58,015 nucleotides of DNA from Lachnospiraceae bacterium (GCA_017550535.1 JAFZOS010000093.1:1-58015), one strand, 5' to 3'; shown: positions 1-9,400, numbered from the stretch's first letter. Notes: generated by a model from the sequence alone, not told the origin. Translations and numbers: made by a program.

Positions 1-47
1 AGGGAAGTTTGATTCTTAAGGGATCAGTGAGGGAGAAGAGTCACAGT

Positions 48-1931
48 ATGAAGATTGCTTTGTTTGTAGGTCAGATCTATATATACACCCAGCGTGAGAT
101 CATAAAAGGTGTATATGAGGAATGCAAAAAAAACAATGATGAGCTGCATCTGTTCTCATTTTATGTATCGAACGATGAAGGCTTCGATGTAGGTGAATAC
201 GAGTATATCAAGCGTATGGATCTGTCCGGTTTTGACGGGTTTATATTGTATGCGAGCGCATTCTACAATCCATACATAAGGGGCGTGCTTGCAAAAAGGT
301 TAAAGGAATCCGGCAAACCCTGTGTTTCCTTAGACAGTTATGACAAGGACTTTTTCAACATCTTAAGCTGCAACGGCGAGGCAATGGAGGAACTCGTTGA
401 GCATGTAATATCAAAGCACGATGTTAAGACGGTTAATTTTGTGGGCGGTCCCGCGGACAGTATCGATGCCCAGTACCGGCTTGATGCGTGTAAAAAGGTA
501 ATGAATAAGCATGGCCTTAAGCTGCCGGGGGAGCGGATATATGCAGGTAACTATTATGTTGACAGCGGATATAAGGCATATGAGTATTTTAAAGAGCATG
601 ATCTGATGGATGCGGATGCGTTCATCTGCGTAAATGACCAGAGCGCCATGGGTGTGTTCTACAGGCTTACCGAGGACGGGTACAGGGTTCCGGAGGATTA
701 TATAATCACGGGCTTTGACAATATCCCTCAGGCGGCATACAACCAGCCGTCGATAACATCCATTAAGAGGTTTGAAAATAAAATAGGAAATACGGCATAT
801 AATATGCTTCACTCAAAGAAGAGTGAAACGGTAAAGATAACTCCCCGGCTTGAGATAGGGACGAGCTGCTGTGCCGACTGTGCGGTAGACAGTGCCAAAA
901 GGGAAGGCTACTTAAGGGAGTGCATCAAGCTGTCAATGGATAATTCGCGGTACGCAGGCTATGTCAGCGACTGTAGTGCCGATTTCATGGCATACCGTTC
1001 ATCCGGTGAGATGTATGATATGCTTCCGGATTACCAGAAAAAATTCAATATACCGATAATGAGCATTATACTTGATAACGGCGGAAAGCATTTGGAGATG
1101 CCGTATCATTACAACATCGAGGAGAACGAAAGAGTATCGAAGCAGCTTAAACGGAATGAGGTATACAACAATCCGGGCGAAGGAAACCTGTATATATATT
1201 CGTCGCTGCATTACGGTTCATCCTATTTCGGATATGCGATAACGACCAATTATGGTGCCGCACTTGAAACAGAGCTTTATCATATGTTCATCAACAATAT
1301 CTCCAACATGCTTGAATCGGCAAGGAAATACAATGCCCAGGAGAATTATATCGACAGGCTTAAGGACTTAAGCTATTATGATCCGCTCACAAAGCTTTAC
1401 AACCGCCTCGGATTCTTTAACAAAGCAGAGGTTGATTTTGAGATAGGCCGGCAGACAGACAGGGAAATGTATATCATCTTTGCGGATATGGACCGTCTCA
1501 AAGTGATCAATGATACGATGGGCCATAAGATGGGTGATGAGTATATCGTTGATTTCGCAAATATCCTGTCCTCAAACATCGATGATAATGAACTTGTGAT
1601 GAGGTTCGGCGGAGATGAGTTTGTAGTATTCGGCAAAGCACAGTCATCGGATGAGGTAAAGGACAAGATAAAAAATATTCAGGAATCGATCAGGGCCTTC
1701 AATGAGAAGGGCAAATACTCGCCTTACATTCTCGGGGCTAGCATGGGTTATACGATGATAGCGCCGGATACGGACAAGACACTGTTCAGCTTCATTGAGG
1801 CTGCGGACAGCAAGATGTATATGGCCAAACAGGAGAAGAGGGATCAACGTTCCGGTAAGGACCGCAGGTCGGGACGCGACCGCAGGGTCAATGACCGCCG
1901 CGCATTGAACGATCCGCTTGACCTTAATTAG
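48..1931 (+). CDS. LacI-like sensor domain fused to GGDEF diguanylate cyclase
   Basis: Predicted cytoplasmic diguanylate cyclase of 627 residues that makes c-di-GMP from GTP under control of a small-molecule sensor. Residues about 3-285 resemble the periplasmic-binding-protein-like sensor of LacI/GalR regulators (FICVNDQSAMG, then ITGFDNIP), but there is no helix-turn-helix, signal peptide or membrane segment. A middle region (about 290-440) is unassigned. The GGDEF domain carries DMDRLKVINDTMGH and an intact RFGGDEF (motif at about 521-525). The inhibitory RxxD position reads DDNE, so product inhibition is probably absent. The C-terminus is an Arg/Asp-rich tail (repeats of DRR). I chose ATG 48 over the upstream TTG at 9 because GGGAGAAG lies just before it. 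A palindromic repeat follows. The domain calls are firm; the ligand is unknown. Confidence 0.85.
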   Translation: MKIALFVGQIYIYTQREIIKGVYEECKKNNDELHLFSFYVSNDEGFDVGEYEYIKRMDLSGFDGFILYASAFYNPYIRGVLAKRLKESGKPCVSLDSYDKDFFNILSCNGEAMEELVEHVISKHDVKTVNFVGGPADSIDAQYRLDACKKVMNKHGLKLPGERIYAGNYYVDSGYKAYEYFKEHDLMDADAFICVNDQSAMGVFYRLTEDGYRVPEDYIITGFDNIPQAAYNQPSITSIKRFENKIGNTAYNMLHSKKSETVKITPRLEIGTSCCADCAVDSAKREGYLRECIKLSMDNSRYAGYVSDCSADFMAYRSSGEMYDMLPDYQKKFNIPIMSIILDNGGKHLEMPYHYNIEENERVSKQLKRNEVYNNPGEGNLYIYSSLHYGSSYFGYAITTNYGAALETELYHMFINNISNMLESARKYNAQENYIDRLKDLSYYDPLTKLYNRLGFFNKAEVDFEIGRQTDREMYIIFADMDRLKVINDTMGHKMGDEYIVDFANILSSNIDDNELVMRFGGDEFVVFGKAQSSDEVKDKIKNIQESIRAFNEKGKYSPYILGASMGYTMIAPDTDKTLFSFIEAADSKMYMAKQEKRDQRSGKDRRSGRDRRVNDRRALNDPLDLN

Positions 1932-1942
1932 GAAACGGTATT

Positions 1943-2008
1943 CAGACACGGGGACGGTTCTTCCGTCTGGTTTTTGAAAACCAGACGGAAGAACCGTCCC
2001 CGTGTCTG
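1943..2008. repeat. Long palindromic repeat, copy 1 (perfect 28-bp arms)
   Basis: The arms at 1943-1970 and 1981-2008 are exact reverse complements containing GGGGACGGTTCTTCCGTC. The loop TTTTTGAAAA can extend the stem further. The same core recurs at 6329-6392 and 21957-22052, and a shortened form at 22485-22510. It sits between two same-strand genes and could fold as a very stable RNA hairpin. It looks like a dispersed, mobilised REP/MITE-like element; no transposase for it is visible here. Confidence 0.9.
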
Positions 2009-2109
2009 GTATCTTTTAATGTGATTTTAACGTTTTGCCAAGGACACATTAAGATTATGATGATATATTGACTAATGTAAATCAATTTAGTTCAACAGGG
2101 AGAAAAGCC

Positions 2110-4143
2110 ATGGCCAGTAAAAGCGAAAAGAAATACAGAAAGATAAAACGTTCACATGTATGGGGGTCGTTGATACAGTTTGTTTTATTTGCGGTTGTAT
2201 CCGCTGTTCTTGTGGCAGCAGCGATACAGCTGATACTCGCATACATTATAGATACCAAGATCGCCGCGGAATATAAATCAATACAGTATATGGCAAAGCT
2301 ATATGAATTAAGGACCGGCGATGATGATATTTATGATGTCCTGAATGAAGAAGGGCACGGATACATAGTAACCGATGCGGCCGGGAATGTGGTATATGCA
2401 AACGGTGAAAATACATGCGGGATTGAAGGAGGTCTTATCACACTTCCCGCACAGACCGAAAAGATACTGGTTTACCGGGATACGGAAAGAGGCTATGTTT
2501 ATCCGGGAAGCAACGGACGTCTGAATCTTGAATTTGAGGCGTTCCGCAAATGGCTGGGTGCCGAAGGTGATGAGGCGGAGAAGGACTTTGACCTTGTAAG
2601 TGAGCATTCGAGTATGTTCAACCTTCCCATATGGATATCGGTTGATGCGGGCGGCGGTGAACATTTGGTAGGTAAAGCGCTGTTTAAGGCAAACAAGAGG
2701 GATGTATATATGTTTTCCGCGCTTATTGCAGCCATAGCGGTCCTTATTGTTGTCATCCTGGTTTCGATGCTCATAGGTGCCATAAAGAGTTTTGTAAGGC
2801 AGCGGCGCATGCTCGACCTGTTCTTTAATGATATGGTTACGGGCGGCCGTAACTGGACCTGGTTCCTGGTAAAGGGTGAGCAGCTTCTTAAAAAGCGGGT
2901 ACGTTCAAACGATAGATTTGCCGTAGTGAATCTTGTACTTGTAAATTACAGGAATTACTGTATGTGCCATTCCGTGGCAGAGGGTGAAAAGCTTCTGCTC
3001 AATGTCTACAGGAAGATAAACTCATCGATAGGCAGGAAGGAGATCTGCGCCCATACCACATCATCCAATTTTGCGCTTCTTATAAAATGCAGCGATGAAC
3101 TTGAGGCAAGAGAACGCATTGAAAAGCTTATCGGAACCCTTGAAACAACAGGTACTGATCACAAGTTCAGCTTCCATGCGGGAGTGTTTATCCTTGATAT
3201 GGAAAAGGGCAACAACGGTCAGCGGTTTAAACGCGATGATATCGATATCGATACGGCTTACAACAATGCCTCTACCGCAAGGGCAACACTTGATGATAAT
3301 GATGATTCGGGAATCGCATTCTTTGACGAGAAGCTTAAGGATGAGCATAAGTGGATCGATACCGTACAGGAGCGGCAGCAGGCGGCGCTTGATAACGAGG
3401 AGTTCCTTGTTTATTACCAGCCAAAGTACGATCCGCGAACCAATGAGCTTAAAGGTGCCGAGGCACTTATCAGGTGGAATTCTCCCGAGTTCGGACTTAT
3501 CCCTCCCGGAAGGTTCATACCTATATTTGAGAAGAACGGGTTCATAACGAGCATCGATCATTACATGATAAGGCACGTGGCACGGGATCAGAAGGCATGG
3601 CTTGATAAGGGATGCAGATGTGTGCCTGTGTCCGTAAACGTATCAAGAGCACACTTTGTCGAGGACGATCTTGCCGAGCAGATAAGGGATATGGTCGATG
3701 AGATCGGAACACCTCATGAATTCATCGAGATAGAGCTTACCGAAAGCGCATTCTTTGACGACAAACGGGCAATGCTGCGCACGATAAGCAGGCTTAAGGA
3801 GTATGGCTTTGCTGTATCGATGGATGATTTCGGTTCGGGATATTCATCGCTTAATTCGCTTAAGGATATGCCGCTTGATGTGCTAAAGCTCGATGCCGAA
3901 TTTTTCAGGGATGAGTCGGCGGGCAAACGTGGACAGATCGTCGTTTCCGAAGCGATCAAGCTTGCAAAGAACCTGAACATGCGCATAGTAGCCGAGGGTG
4001 TCGAAGTGCGCGAGCAGGTGGATTTCCTTGCGGGCGAGGGCTGTGATATGATCCAGGGTTACTTCTTTGCAAAACCCATGCCGGGAAATGAGTATGAGGA
4101 CAGGATGGCATTGGGGACAGCACCTAAAGATCAGCCTAACTGA
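2110..4143 (+). CDS. Membrane EAL c-di-GMP phosphodiesterase with degenerate GGDEF
   Basis: Predicted membrane-bound phosphodiesterase (677 residues) that linearises c-di-GMP. A first membrane segment near residues 25-45, an extracytoplasmic region of about 160 residues and a second membrane segment near 200-225 form a sensor module. A degenerate GGDEF domain follows, where the signature reads TTSSNF, so it should not cyclise GTP. The EAL domain (about 425-665) keeps the catalytic set: EALIRW (E about 451), SVNVSR, EIELTES, MDDFGSGYSS, LKLD, AEGVE and IQGYFFAKP. The start at ATG 2110 is preceded by GGGAGAAAA; the upstream TTG at 2068 has no such site. The 3' end overlaps the convergent gene by 13 nt. 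High confidence in an active PDE fold; the external signal is unknown. Confidence 0.9.
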   Translation: MASKSEKKYRKIKRSHVWGSLIQFVLFAVVSAVLVAAAIQLILAYIIDTKIAAEYKSIQYMAKLYELRTGDDDIYDVLNEEGHGYIVTDAAGNVVYANGENTCGIEGGLITLPAQTEKILVYRDTERGYVYPGSNGRLNLEFEAFRKWLGAEGDEAEKDFDLVSEHSSMFNLPIWISVDAGGGEHLVGKALFKANKRDVYMFSALIAAIAVLIVVILVSMLIGAIKSFVRQRRMLDLFFNDMVTGGRNWTWFLVKGEQLLKKRVRSNDRFAVVNLVLVNYRNYCMCHSVAEGEKLLLNVYRKINSSIGRKEICAHTTSSNFALLIKCSDELEARERIEKLIGTLETTGTDHKFSFHAGVFILDMEKGNNGQRFKRDDIDIDTAYNNASTARATLDDNDDSGIAFFDEKLKDEHKWIDTVQERQQAALDNEEFLVYYQPKYDPRTNELKGAEALIRWNSPEFGLIPPGRFIPIFEKNGFITSIDHYMIRHVARDQKAWLDKGCRCVPVSVNVSRAHFVEDDLAEQIRDMVDEIGTPHEFIEIELTESAFFDDKRAMLRTISRLKEYGFAVSMDDFGSGYSSLNSLKDMPLDVLKLDAEFFRDESAGKRGQIVVSEAIKLAKNLNMRIVAEGVEVREQVDFLAGEGCDMIQGYFFAKPMPGNEYEDRMALGTAPKDQPN

Positions 4144-6263
4144 AGCTGTTTTATCTGACCTTTTATCTTATCGGGGACTGAGTGCCCCGATTTTTCTATC
4201 TTTGAAACAAGGTTCGTAAGCAGCTTTTCACGCTGCTTTAGCTCCATTTCGCGCTTGCTTATGAGCTGGGTATACTGCGGGTTGTCGCCAAATGCGCTTA
4301 TAACGCTCTTTGAAAGCGGACAGAAGGAAAACAGTATGCCCCTTGCGAATTTATTAAGCCGCAGTGCCCCTTGGGATTCGTATTTTATATATGCATAGTA
4401 ATCGGCAACAAACACTTTTTTGAAATTGTTGGCATTGTTCTTAAGTGATATCTGGATCTTTTCCTTGACTTCGGGAGATATCGCCGAATTCTTCCTGTAG
4501 AACTGCAGATAATCGCAGTACATCGCCGTAAGCGACGGATCGGTAACGTCGTTCCAGTGCACGCCCTGTTCTGTTTTGCACATTTCCCACCTGAATTCGC
4601 CGACAAGGCGGATCATCGTATCCTCAAGTGTTTCGGTATGGAATATCGAAATGATCATCCTGGCAGGTGTATTTCTCTTTTTAGAATCGATCTCCTGCCA
4701 CAGCGAGGCACGCGAACCGATATTGGGCATAAGGATGACAAAAGGCAGGACCTCGTCATTTGTAAAGAATGAATTGACGCCTGCTTCGGGCATGGTGAAT
4801 ACGCCCTGACGGCAGAACGCGCCGTGGTCGATGCTGCGTATCCGATTTATCTCGTTGTTTATCGTTTCGGCATTTAAGTAACTTAACTCAAGCGGTTTTG
4901 TGATGTTATCCTTATCAAATATGGGAGTAAAAGTGGTTATGCGCCCGAAGGTCACCCGGTTCCCAATCATGAAGATGTTTTTCATCTCAAACCTTAAGCG
5001 GTCGATATCACTGTTTAAGAGCCGCTTCTCATCGGCCTCTTTTATGGAGCCTTCCCTGCGAAGTTCCTTAAGATATGCCGGGTAATCAAGATCAAATTCA
5101 TTTTTTGAAGGCATTATCTTGCCGCCGTATACAAGCAGCAGCCATTCAAAGACCGTAAATACCCTGCGGTCACTGCAGGGTTCGAGCGAGTCGGCGATGG
5201 CTATAAGCTTTGAGGTGTTTTCTTTTCCTGCAAGGCCTTCGTCCACAAAACCGAATAAGAGAAACAGCTTAATCCCCATCGGGATCTCTTCCCAGTCGGA
5301 ATTGACGGCCTTTAAAAATACATTAAGATACAGCTCGTAAAAATCAGCCGACATGTCGCGCCGCAGCTTTCGCACTTCATCTGTGCTTCCGTAGCGGTCG
5401 CTGCATTTTTTGAATTTGGCGAGTTCAAGTGAAAAGCGGTCGAACAGTTCGTGATCGGGAGATGAGAAACTCATTATCGCCTTTAAGCAACCGCTGACGG
5501 ACTCGTCGGTCGTACCGCTGCTTTCGCTTCCTTCCTTAGATGCCGATTCCGCGGCCGCATCACGTTCCTTGATCGCCTGGAAATGATTTAAGAAACCGCG
5601 GCTTCCCGCTATGAAAGAATCAAGATATTCGATTACTTCGGCCATGAAATCCCTTGACTCAAGGGCATACATATTGACGGTAAGTCCTATCCCTAAGCCT
5701 ATACTGGGTATTGAATAGAATTCCTTGCGGAACTTAGCTTCATTAGCCTGAAGATCCTCGACAAAATCACGGTGCCAGCCCCTTGCCTTGTCAAGCATGT
5801 CGGGTGCCGCGAGTGCTTTGACATCGTCAAACTGCTGTGGTGTTATGCCTGCCGAAATGGCAAGTGACGGATATTCATCAAGGGCCTTGTTAACGCGGGC
5901 ATATTCAGCCCTTGCAAATTCCATGGTATCAAGGACTGCGGCCTGCATCTTATGCGCAAACCTTATACACCCTGCCACCAATGTTGACAGGAGCTTTGCA
6001 TTGTTTTTAAACAGGGCTACCAAAGATGCTTCAGAATCATAAGGATATGAATACAGGCTGACCGGTTCCACAACCTCATATGTGAATATATACTCGGATT
6101 TCGGGAATTCACCGATACCTATTATGCTTCCGGCCGGAAGATCTATCGTACAGTAGTCACTTGAAGCACGGATCACACCTTTGGCGACTATGTCAAGTGA
6201 AGCCACAATGTCCTTGCCGCCTTCGTATATGATGGTTCCCGCCTCAACCGTTCTGTTTGTCAT
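4131..6263 (-). CDS. Large protein with N-terminal cyclic-nucleotide-binding-like domain
   Basis: Protein of 710 residues. The first 110 or so residues read like a cNMP-binding/CRP-type beta barrel (an AGTIIYEGG opening, then LPAGSIIGIGEF, then a YEV...VSLYSYP strand pair). The remaining 600 residues are mostly helical and I do not recognise a family. There is no HTH, membrane segment or catalytic motif. The start is supported by AAGGAGC before ATG 6263. It converges on the EAL gene with a 13-nt overlap, and the divergent neighbour is another sensor protein. A role as nucleotide-second-messenger effector is inferred from context and from the fold of the N-terminus only. Confidence 0.6.
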   Translation of the reverse strand: MTNRTVEAGTIIYEGGKDIVASLDIVAKGVIRASSDYCTIDLPAGSIIGIGEFPKSEYIFTYEVVEPVSLYSYPYDSEASLVALFKNNAKLLSTLVAGCIRFAHKMQAAVLDTMEFARAEYARVNKALDEYPSLAISAGITPQQFDDVKALAAPDMLDKARGWHRDFVEDLQANEAKFRKEFYSIPSIGLGIGLTVNMYALESRDFMAEVIEYLDSFIAGSRGFLNHFQAIKERDAAAESASKEGSESSGTTDESVSGCLKAIMSFSSPDHELFDRFSLELAKFKKCSDRYGSTDEVRKLRRDMSADFYELYLNVFLKAVNSDWEEIPMGIKLFLLFGFVDEGLAGKENTSKLIAIADSLEPCSDRRVFTVFEWLLLVYGGKIMPSKNEFDLDYPAYLKELRREGSIKEADEKRLLNSDIDRLRFEMKNIFMIGNRVTFGRITTFTPIFDKDNITKPLELSYLNAETINNEINRIRSIDHGAFCRQGVFTMPEAGVNSFFTNDEVLPFVILMPNIGSRASLWQEIDSKKRNTPARMIISIFHTETLEDTMIRLVGEFRWEMCKTEQGVHWNDVTDPSLTAMYCDYLQFYRKNSAISPEVKEKIQISLKNNANNFKKVFVADYYAYIKYESQGALRLNKFARGILFSFCPLSKSVISAFGDNPQYTQLISKREMELKQREKLLTNLVSKIEKSGHSVPDKIKGQIKQLQLG

Positions 6264-6328
6264 AACTGCTCCTTGATAAACTCCCCGCGTAAAAAATATT
6301 ATACCGCTGAAACTGCCTTAACACAATA

Positions 6329-6392
6329 CCAGACACGGGGACGGTTCTTCCGTCTGGTAAAAAAAAAGACGGAAGAACCGTCCCCGTGGCTG
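6329..6392. repeat. Long palindromic repeat, copy 2
   Basis: The left arm is 6329-6357 and the right arm 6368-6392, separated by an A-rich loop. The arms carry the same GGGGACGGTTCTTCCGTC core as copy 1. The right arm has lost the inner CCA and has one extra G near its outer end, so it is slightly eroded. It lies in the divergent promoter region between 4131-6263 and the gene starting at 6468. Together with copy 1 it brackets the EAL and cNMP-like genes. Confidence 0.85.
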
Positions 6393-6467
6393 TGCGTGAT
6401 AAAATATCGTCCAAAAAGTATAATAATTATTAAATATGTAAATATGTCTTTTTACGAAAGGTATACC

Positions 6468-8201
6468 ATGAGTGATTCCGGATCAAAGAAAATAATAGGC
6501 CTTGTTATAGAGGATATATTCAGCGATTTTTCCAAGGAGATCATACACAGCGTTGTATATGCTGTCGGCAACAGGGATGATATGCAGCTTATTGTTGTTG
6601 CGGGGCGCCAGGTCGGGATTGGCAGCGGGGATGATAACCGCCATTATTACAGGGCTGTGTCAAATTCCATATACAGTATGGTGGAGCGGTGTAAGTTTGA
6701 CGGCCTCATCATCGCATTGCCAAACATGAAGGGTATTCACTACGAGTATTATAAGGATGTGCCCAAGGTATTCATCGCATCGGATGAAAAGAAGGAGCTT
6801 ACCGTCAATTACAATGACGAGATGGGCCTTCGGGAAGCCATGGATTATCTGTTCAGGGTCAAGGGCGTCACGAATTTCTGCATGCTCGGCGGAAGGGATG
6901 ATAATGCGGATGCCCAGAAGCGCAAGAAGCTGTTCATGGATTACCTTAAAGGCAAGGGGCTTGATTATTCCGAGGATAAGTATGAGCCTTCGGAAATGAG
7001 CATCCAGTCGGAAGCATCGGCAACGAGGCTCCTTGACAGGAATCCCGAAGCGCAGGCGATATTCTGTGTTAATGACCAGGTGGCTTACGGACTTTACAAG
7101 GTGATGAAGGCGAGGAACTTAACGCCCGGCAGGGATATGGACGTGTTCGGGTTTGACAATACAAGGCTTGCGACTGATATGATACCGGCGCTTTCGTCGA
7201 TCGGTGCCGATGCGGCGAGCCTGGGGCAGAATGCGCTGGATCTTCTTATAAAGCGGATGAATGACGATTATGCCGATTCGGTGACTATACCTACCTGCCT
7301 GTTCGGAAGAGAGTCGATGGATTACAGGCTCGAGGGATATAATGCAAAGGAACTGGCATCGGCAGACGATGCTTTCATAAACAGGATGTTTGATGACTGC
7401 TTTTACCGGTACAGAAACGAGATAATCGACAGCCGTGCCATCGATCTAAGGAGGCTGTTCTATGCGTACATATCGGAAATGCTTGCATGTATTAAGAAGC
7501 GCCGCATGAATGATAAGCAGTTTGAAGAACTGCACAGGCTCATCGATATCTTTTTTGACAATGATGCGATGAAATATACCGATATGAGCAGGTTTGTGAC
7601 CTGTATAGGTGCCCTGCAGGGTGCCATGCAGGCTGTGCCGCACTCCGGTTCCGTGAATGAGAAGAACGCTGTCCTGTTTTCTCATATGCGTGACAAGGCC
7701 CTGCTCGCACAGGCATCATGGTGGAATTCAAAGAGCCTTGACTATAATGATGAACGTATCAGGATACGCGATTATATCGCCGAGACCATGAAGTTTACGG
7801 ATAAGACCGAAGATATGCTTAAGCATGCGATAAAGCATTTTGATATGCTGGGCTTTAAGGGTGCCGCGTTTTATATGTACGATGCACAGGTTAAGTACAG
7901 CCCCGATGCGCCGGCTGCATTTCCCGAAGATATCTACCTTAAGTGCACGGTTGTATCCGGCAGGCTGAATGTAATAGATGAAGGATCACAGGCAAGGAAA
8001 GCCTGCGACATTTTCAAAGTGGACGGCCTTACCGGCACGGGAAAGGGACTTATTGCCTTCCCGGTTTTCAGTGGGGCTTATGTTTACGGACTCATTGTAT
8101 GCACCCTTAACAGGGATATCGCAGAGAAGGGAGAATATCTGGCGTGCCAGCTCGGCCGTGTGATAGCCATGTGCCCTGAGGGCGGCGGAAAACCTTTATG
8201 A
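6468..8201 (+). CDS. LacI-like sensor protein without DNA-binding or GGDEF output
   Basis: Protein of 577 residues. The first 290 or so residues are a LacI/GalR-type sugar-binding-like sensor, paralogous to that of the protein at 48-1931 (IFCVNDQVAYG matches FICVNDQSAMG; then VFGFDNT). The C-terminal half is helical and ends in a GAF-like stretch (GLIAFPVFSGAYVYGLIVC). I see no HTH, GGDEF, EAL or kinase motif. The start ATG 6468 follows GAAAGG at a 6-nt gap; the longer open frame from 6273 runs through the palindromic repeat and is unlikely to be translated. The stop overlaps the start of sua5 (ATGA). It may work by protein-protein contact; function unknown. Confidence 0.75.
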   Translation: MSDSGSKKIIGLVIEDIFSDFSKEIIHSVVYAVGNRDDMQLIVVAGRQVGIGSGDDNRHYYRAVSNSIYSMVERCKFDGLIIALPNMKGIHYEYYKDVPKVFIASDEKKELTVNYNDEMGLREAMDYLFRVKGVTNFCMLGGRDDNADAQKRKKLFMDYLKGKGLDYSEDKYEPSEMSIQSEASATRLLDRNPEAQAIFCVNDQVAYGLYKVMKARNLTPGRDMDVFGFDNTRLATDMIPALSSIGADAASLGQNALDLLIKRMNDDYADSVTIPTCLFGRESMDYRLEGYNAKELASADDAFINRMFDDCFYRYRNEIIDSRAIDLRRLFYAYISEMLACIKKRRMNDKQFEELHRLIDIFFDNDAMKYTDMSRFVTCIGALQGAMQAVPHSGSVNEKNAVLFSHMRDKALLAQASWWNSKSLDYNDERIRIRDYIAETMKFTDKTEDMLKHAIKHFDMLGFKGAAFYMYDAQVKYSPDAPAAFPEDIYLKCTVVSGRLNVIDEGSQARKACDIFKVDGLTGTGKGLIAFPVFSGAYVYGLIVCTLNRDIAEKGEYLACQLGRVIAMCPEGGGKPL

Positions 8202-9253
8202 AAACAACGATAATCCGGATGGATAATGAAAACATCGATCATAAAGCCCTTGAGGCCGCCGGAAAAGTAATAAGGTCGGGCGGTCTTGTTGCGTTTCCCA
8301 CGGAAACCGTTTACGGACTCGGAGGCGATGCCTTAAATCCCGAGGCTTCGGGGAAGATATATGCGGCCAAGGGGCGGCCGAGCGACAATCCTCTCATCGT
8401 GCATATCTGCCGTGTTGAAGATCTGTTTAAGGTGGCCGGGGATGTGAATGAGGCTGCGGTAAAGCTTGCCGAAAAGTACTGGCCGGGTCCGCTTACGATG
8501 ATCTTTAAAAAGAAAGACATAGTTCCGTTTAAAACAACGGGTGGTCTTGATACTGTTGCGGTCAGGATGCCGGATAACGGGATAGCAGCCGGTTTCATCA
8601 AGGCTTCCGGCGGATTTATCGCTGCGCCGTCAGCAAACCTTTCGGGCAGGCCCAGTCCCACCGATGCCGATCATGTGATAAAGGACTTGGACGGGCGAAT
8701 TGATATGATAATAGACGGGGGCCCCTGCATTATAGGACTGGAGTCCACGATAGTAGATATGACGGGCAGTGTGCCGATGATACTGCGCCCCGGATACATT
8801 ACGGGCGATATGATAAAGGCTGTTACCGGAAGCGTTGAATACGATCCCGCAGTCATCTCGGACGTACCGGAAGACATAAGGCCGAAGGCTCCCGGCATGA
8901 AGTACAGGCATTATGCCCCCAAAGGGGAGCTTGTGATCGTACGCGGAGGGCGGGATGAGGTAAGGTCATATATCTGTGCGGGGATAGATGAGGATTTAAA
9001 ATCAGGCAGGCGCTCGGCAGTACTGTCAGCCGATGAGACGAAGGATGATTATAAGGTGGCTGCGCTTGTTATAAGTGTAGGGGCTAGGGATGATGAGGAT
9101 ATGATAGCAAGGCACCTTTATGCGGCGCTCAGAAGATGCGACGATGAGAACATAGAAGCCATATATTCCGAGGATTTCAGCACTCCACGCATTGGCCAGG
9201 CTATTATGAACAGGCTTATAAAGGCTGCCGGCCACAGGATCGTTGAGGTTTGA
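8198..9253 (+). CDS. sua5: L-threonylcarbamoyladenylate synthase (Sua5/YwlC)
   Basis: Makes threonylcarbamoyl-AMP from threonine, bicarbonate and ATP, the first step of the t6A37 tRNA modification. The 351-residue length, the N-terminal YrdC core (FPTETVYGLGGDA, KGRPSDNPLI, SANLSGRPSPT) and the C-terminal extension after the KAPGMKYRHYAP linker place it in the two-domain Sua5/YwlC class rather than short TsaC. The start overlaps the previous stop by 4 nt (ATGA), implying translational coupling to an unrelated sensor gene. It is followed after 147 nt by rpiB; ywlC, rpiB (ywlF) and the atp operon are also close together in Bacillus subtilis. Confidence 0.93.
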   Translation: MKTTIIRMDNENIDHKALEAAGKVIRSGGLVAFPTETVYGLGGDALNPEASGKIYAAKGRPSDNPLIVHICRVEDLFKVAGDVNEAAVKLAEKYWPGPLTMIFKKKDIVPFKTTGGLDTVAVRMPDNGIAAGFIKASGGFIAAPSANLSGRPSPTDADHVIKDLDGRIDMIIDGGPCIIGLESTIVDMTGSVPMILRPGYITGDMIKAVTGSVEYDPAVISDVPEDIRPKAPGMKYRHYAPKGELVIVRGGRDEVRSYICAGIDEDLKSGRRSAVLSADETKDDYKVAALVISVGARDDEDMIARHLYAALRRCDDENIEAIYSEDFSTPRIGQAIMNRLIKAAGHRIVEV

Positions 9254-9282
9254 CAAATCATCTGTTATTTAGCATTTCATAC

Positions 9283-9311
9283 TTGCATGTGAACAGGATT
9301 TCCTTTATATT
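9283..9311 (+). promoter_or_regulatory. Candidate sigma-A promoter for rpiB
   Basis: TTGCAT, a 17-nt spacer, then TATATT in the 147-nt gap before rpiB. Downstream, at about 9353-9376, a small inverted repeat (GATATAGTG / CACTATATA) precedes the ribosome site. Read by eye only. Confidence 0.4.
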
Positions 9312-9400
9312 ATATAGGGCATATTGTGGTTATACAGTTATGTCAACACAAGATATAGTGGTTGCGACACTATATATAGATGATATAAAGGAGAATGGCA

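Noticed and set aside
3095-3547. Open frame of 150 codons inside the EAL gene on the same strand
   Set aside because: A different frame within a secure coding region; Ser/Arg-rich shadow composition.
6273-6467. N-terminal extension of the second LacI-like sensor protein
   Set aside because: The extension reads through the palindromic repeat and lacks a ribosome site; ATG 6468 has one.
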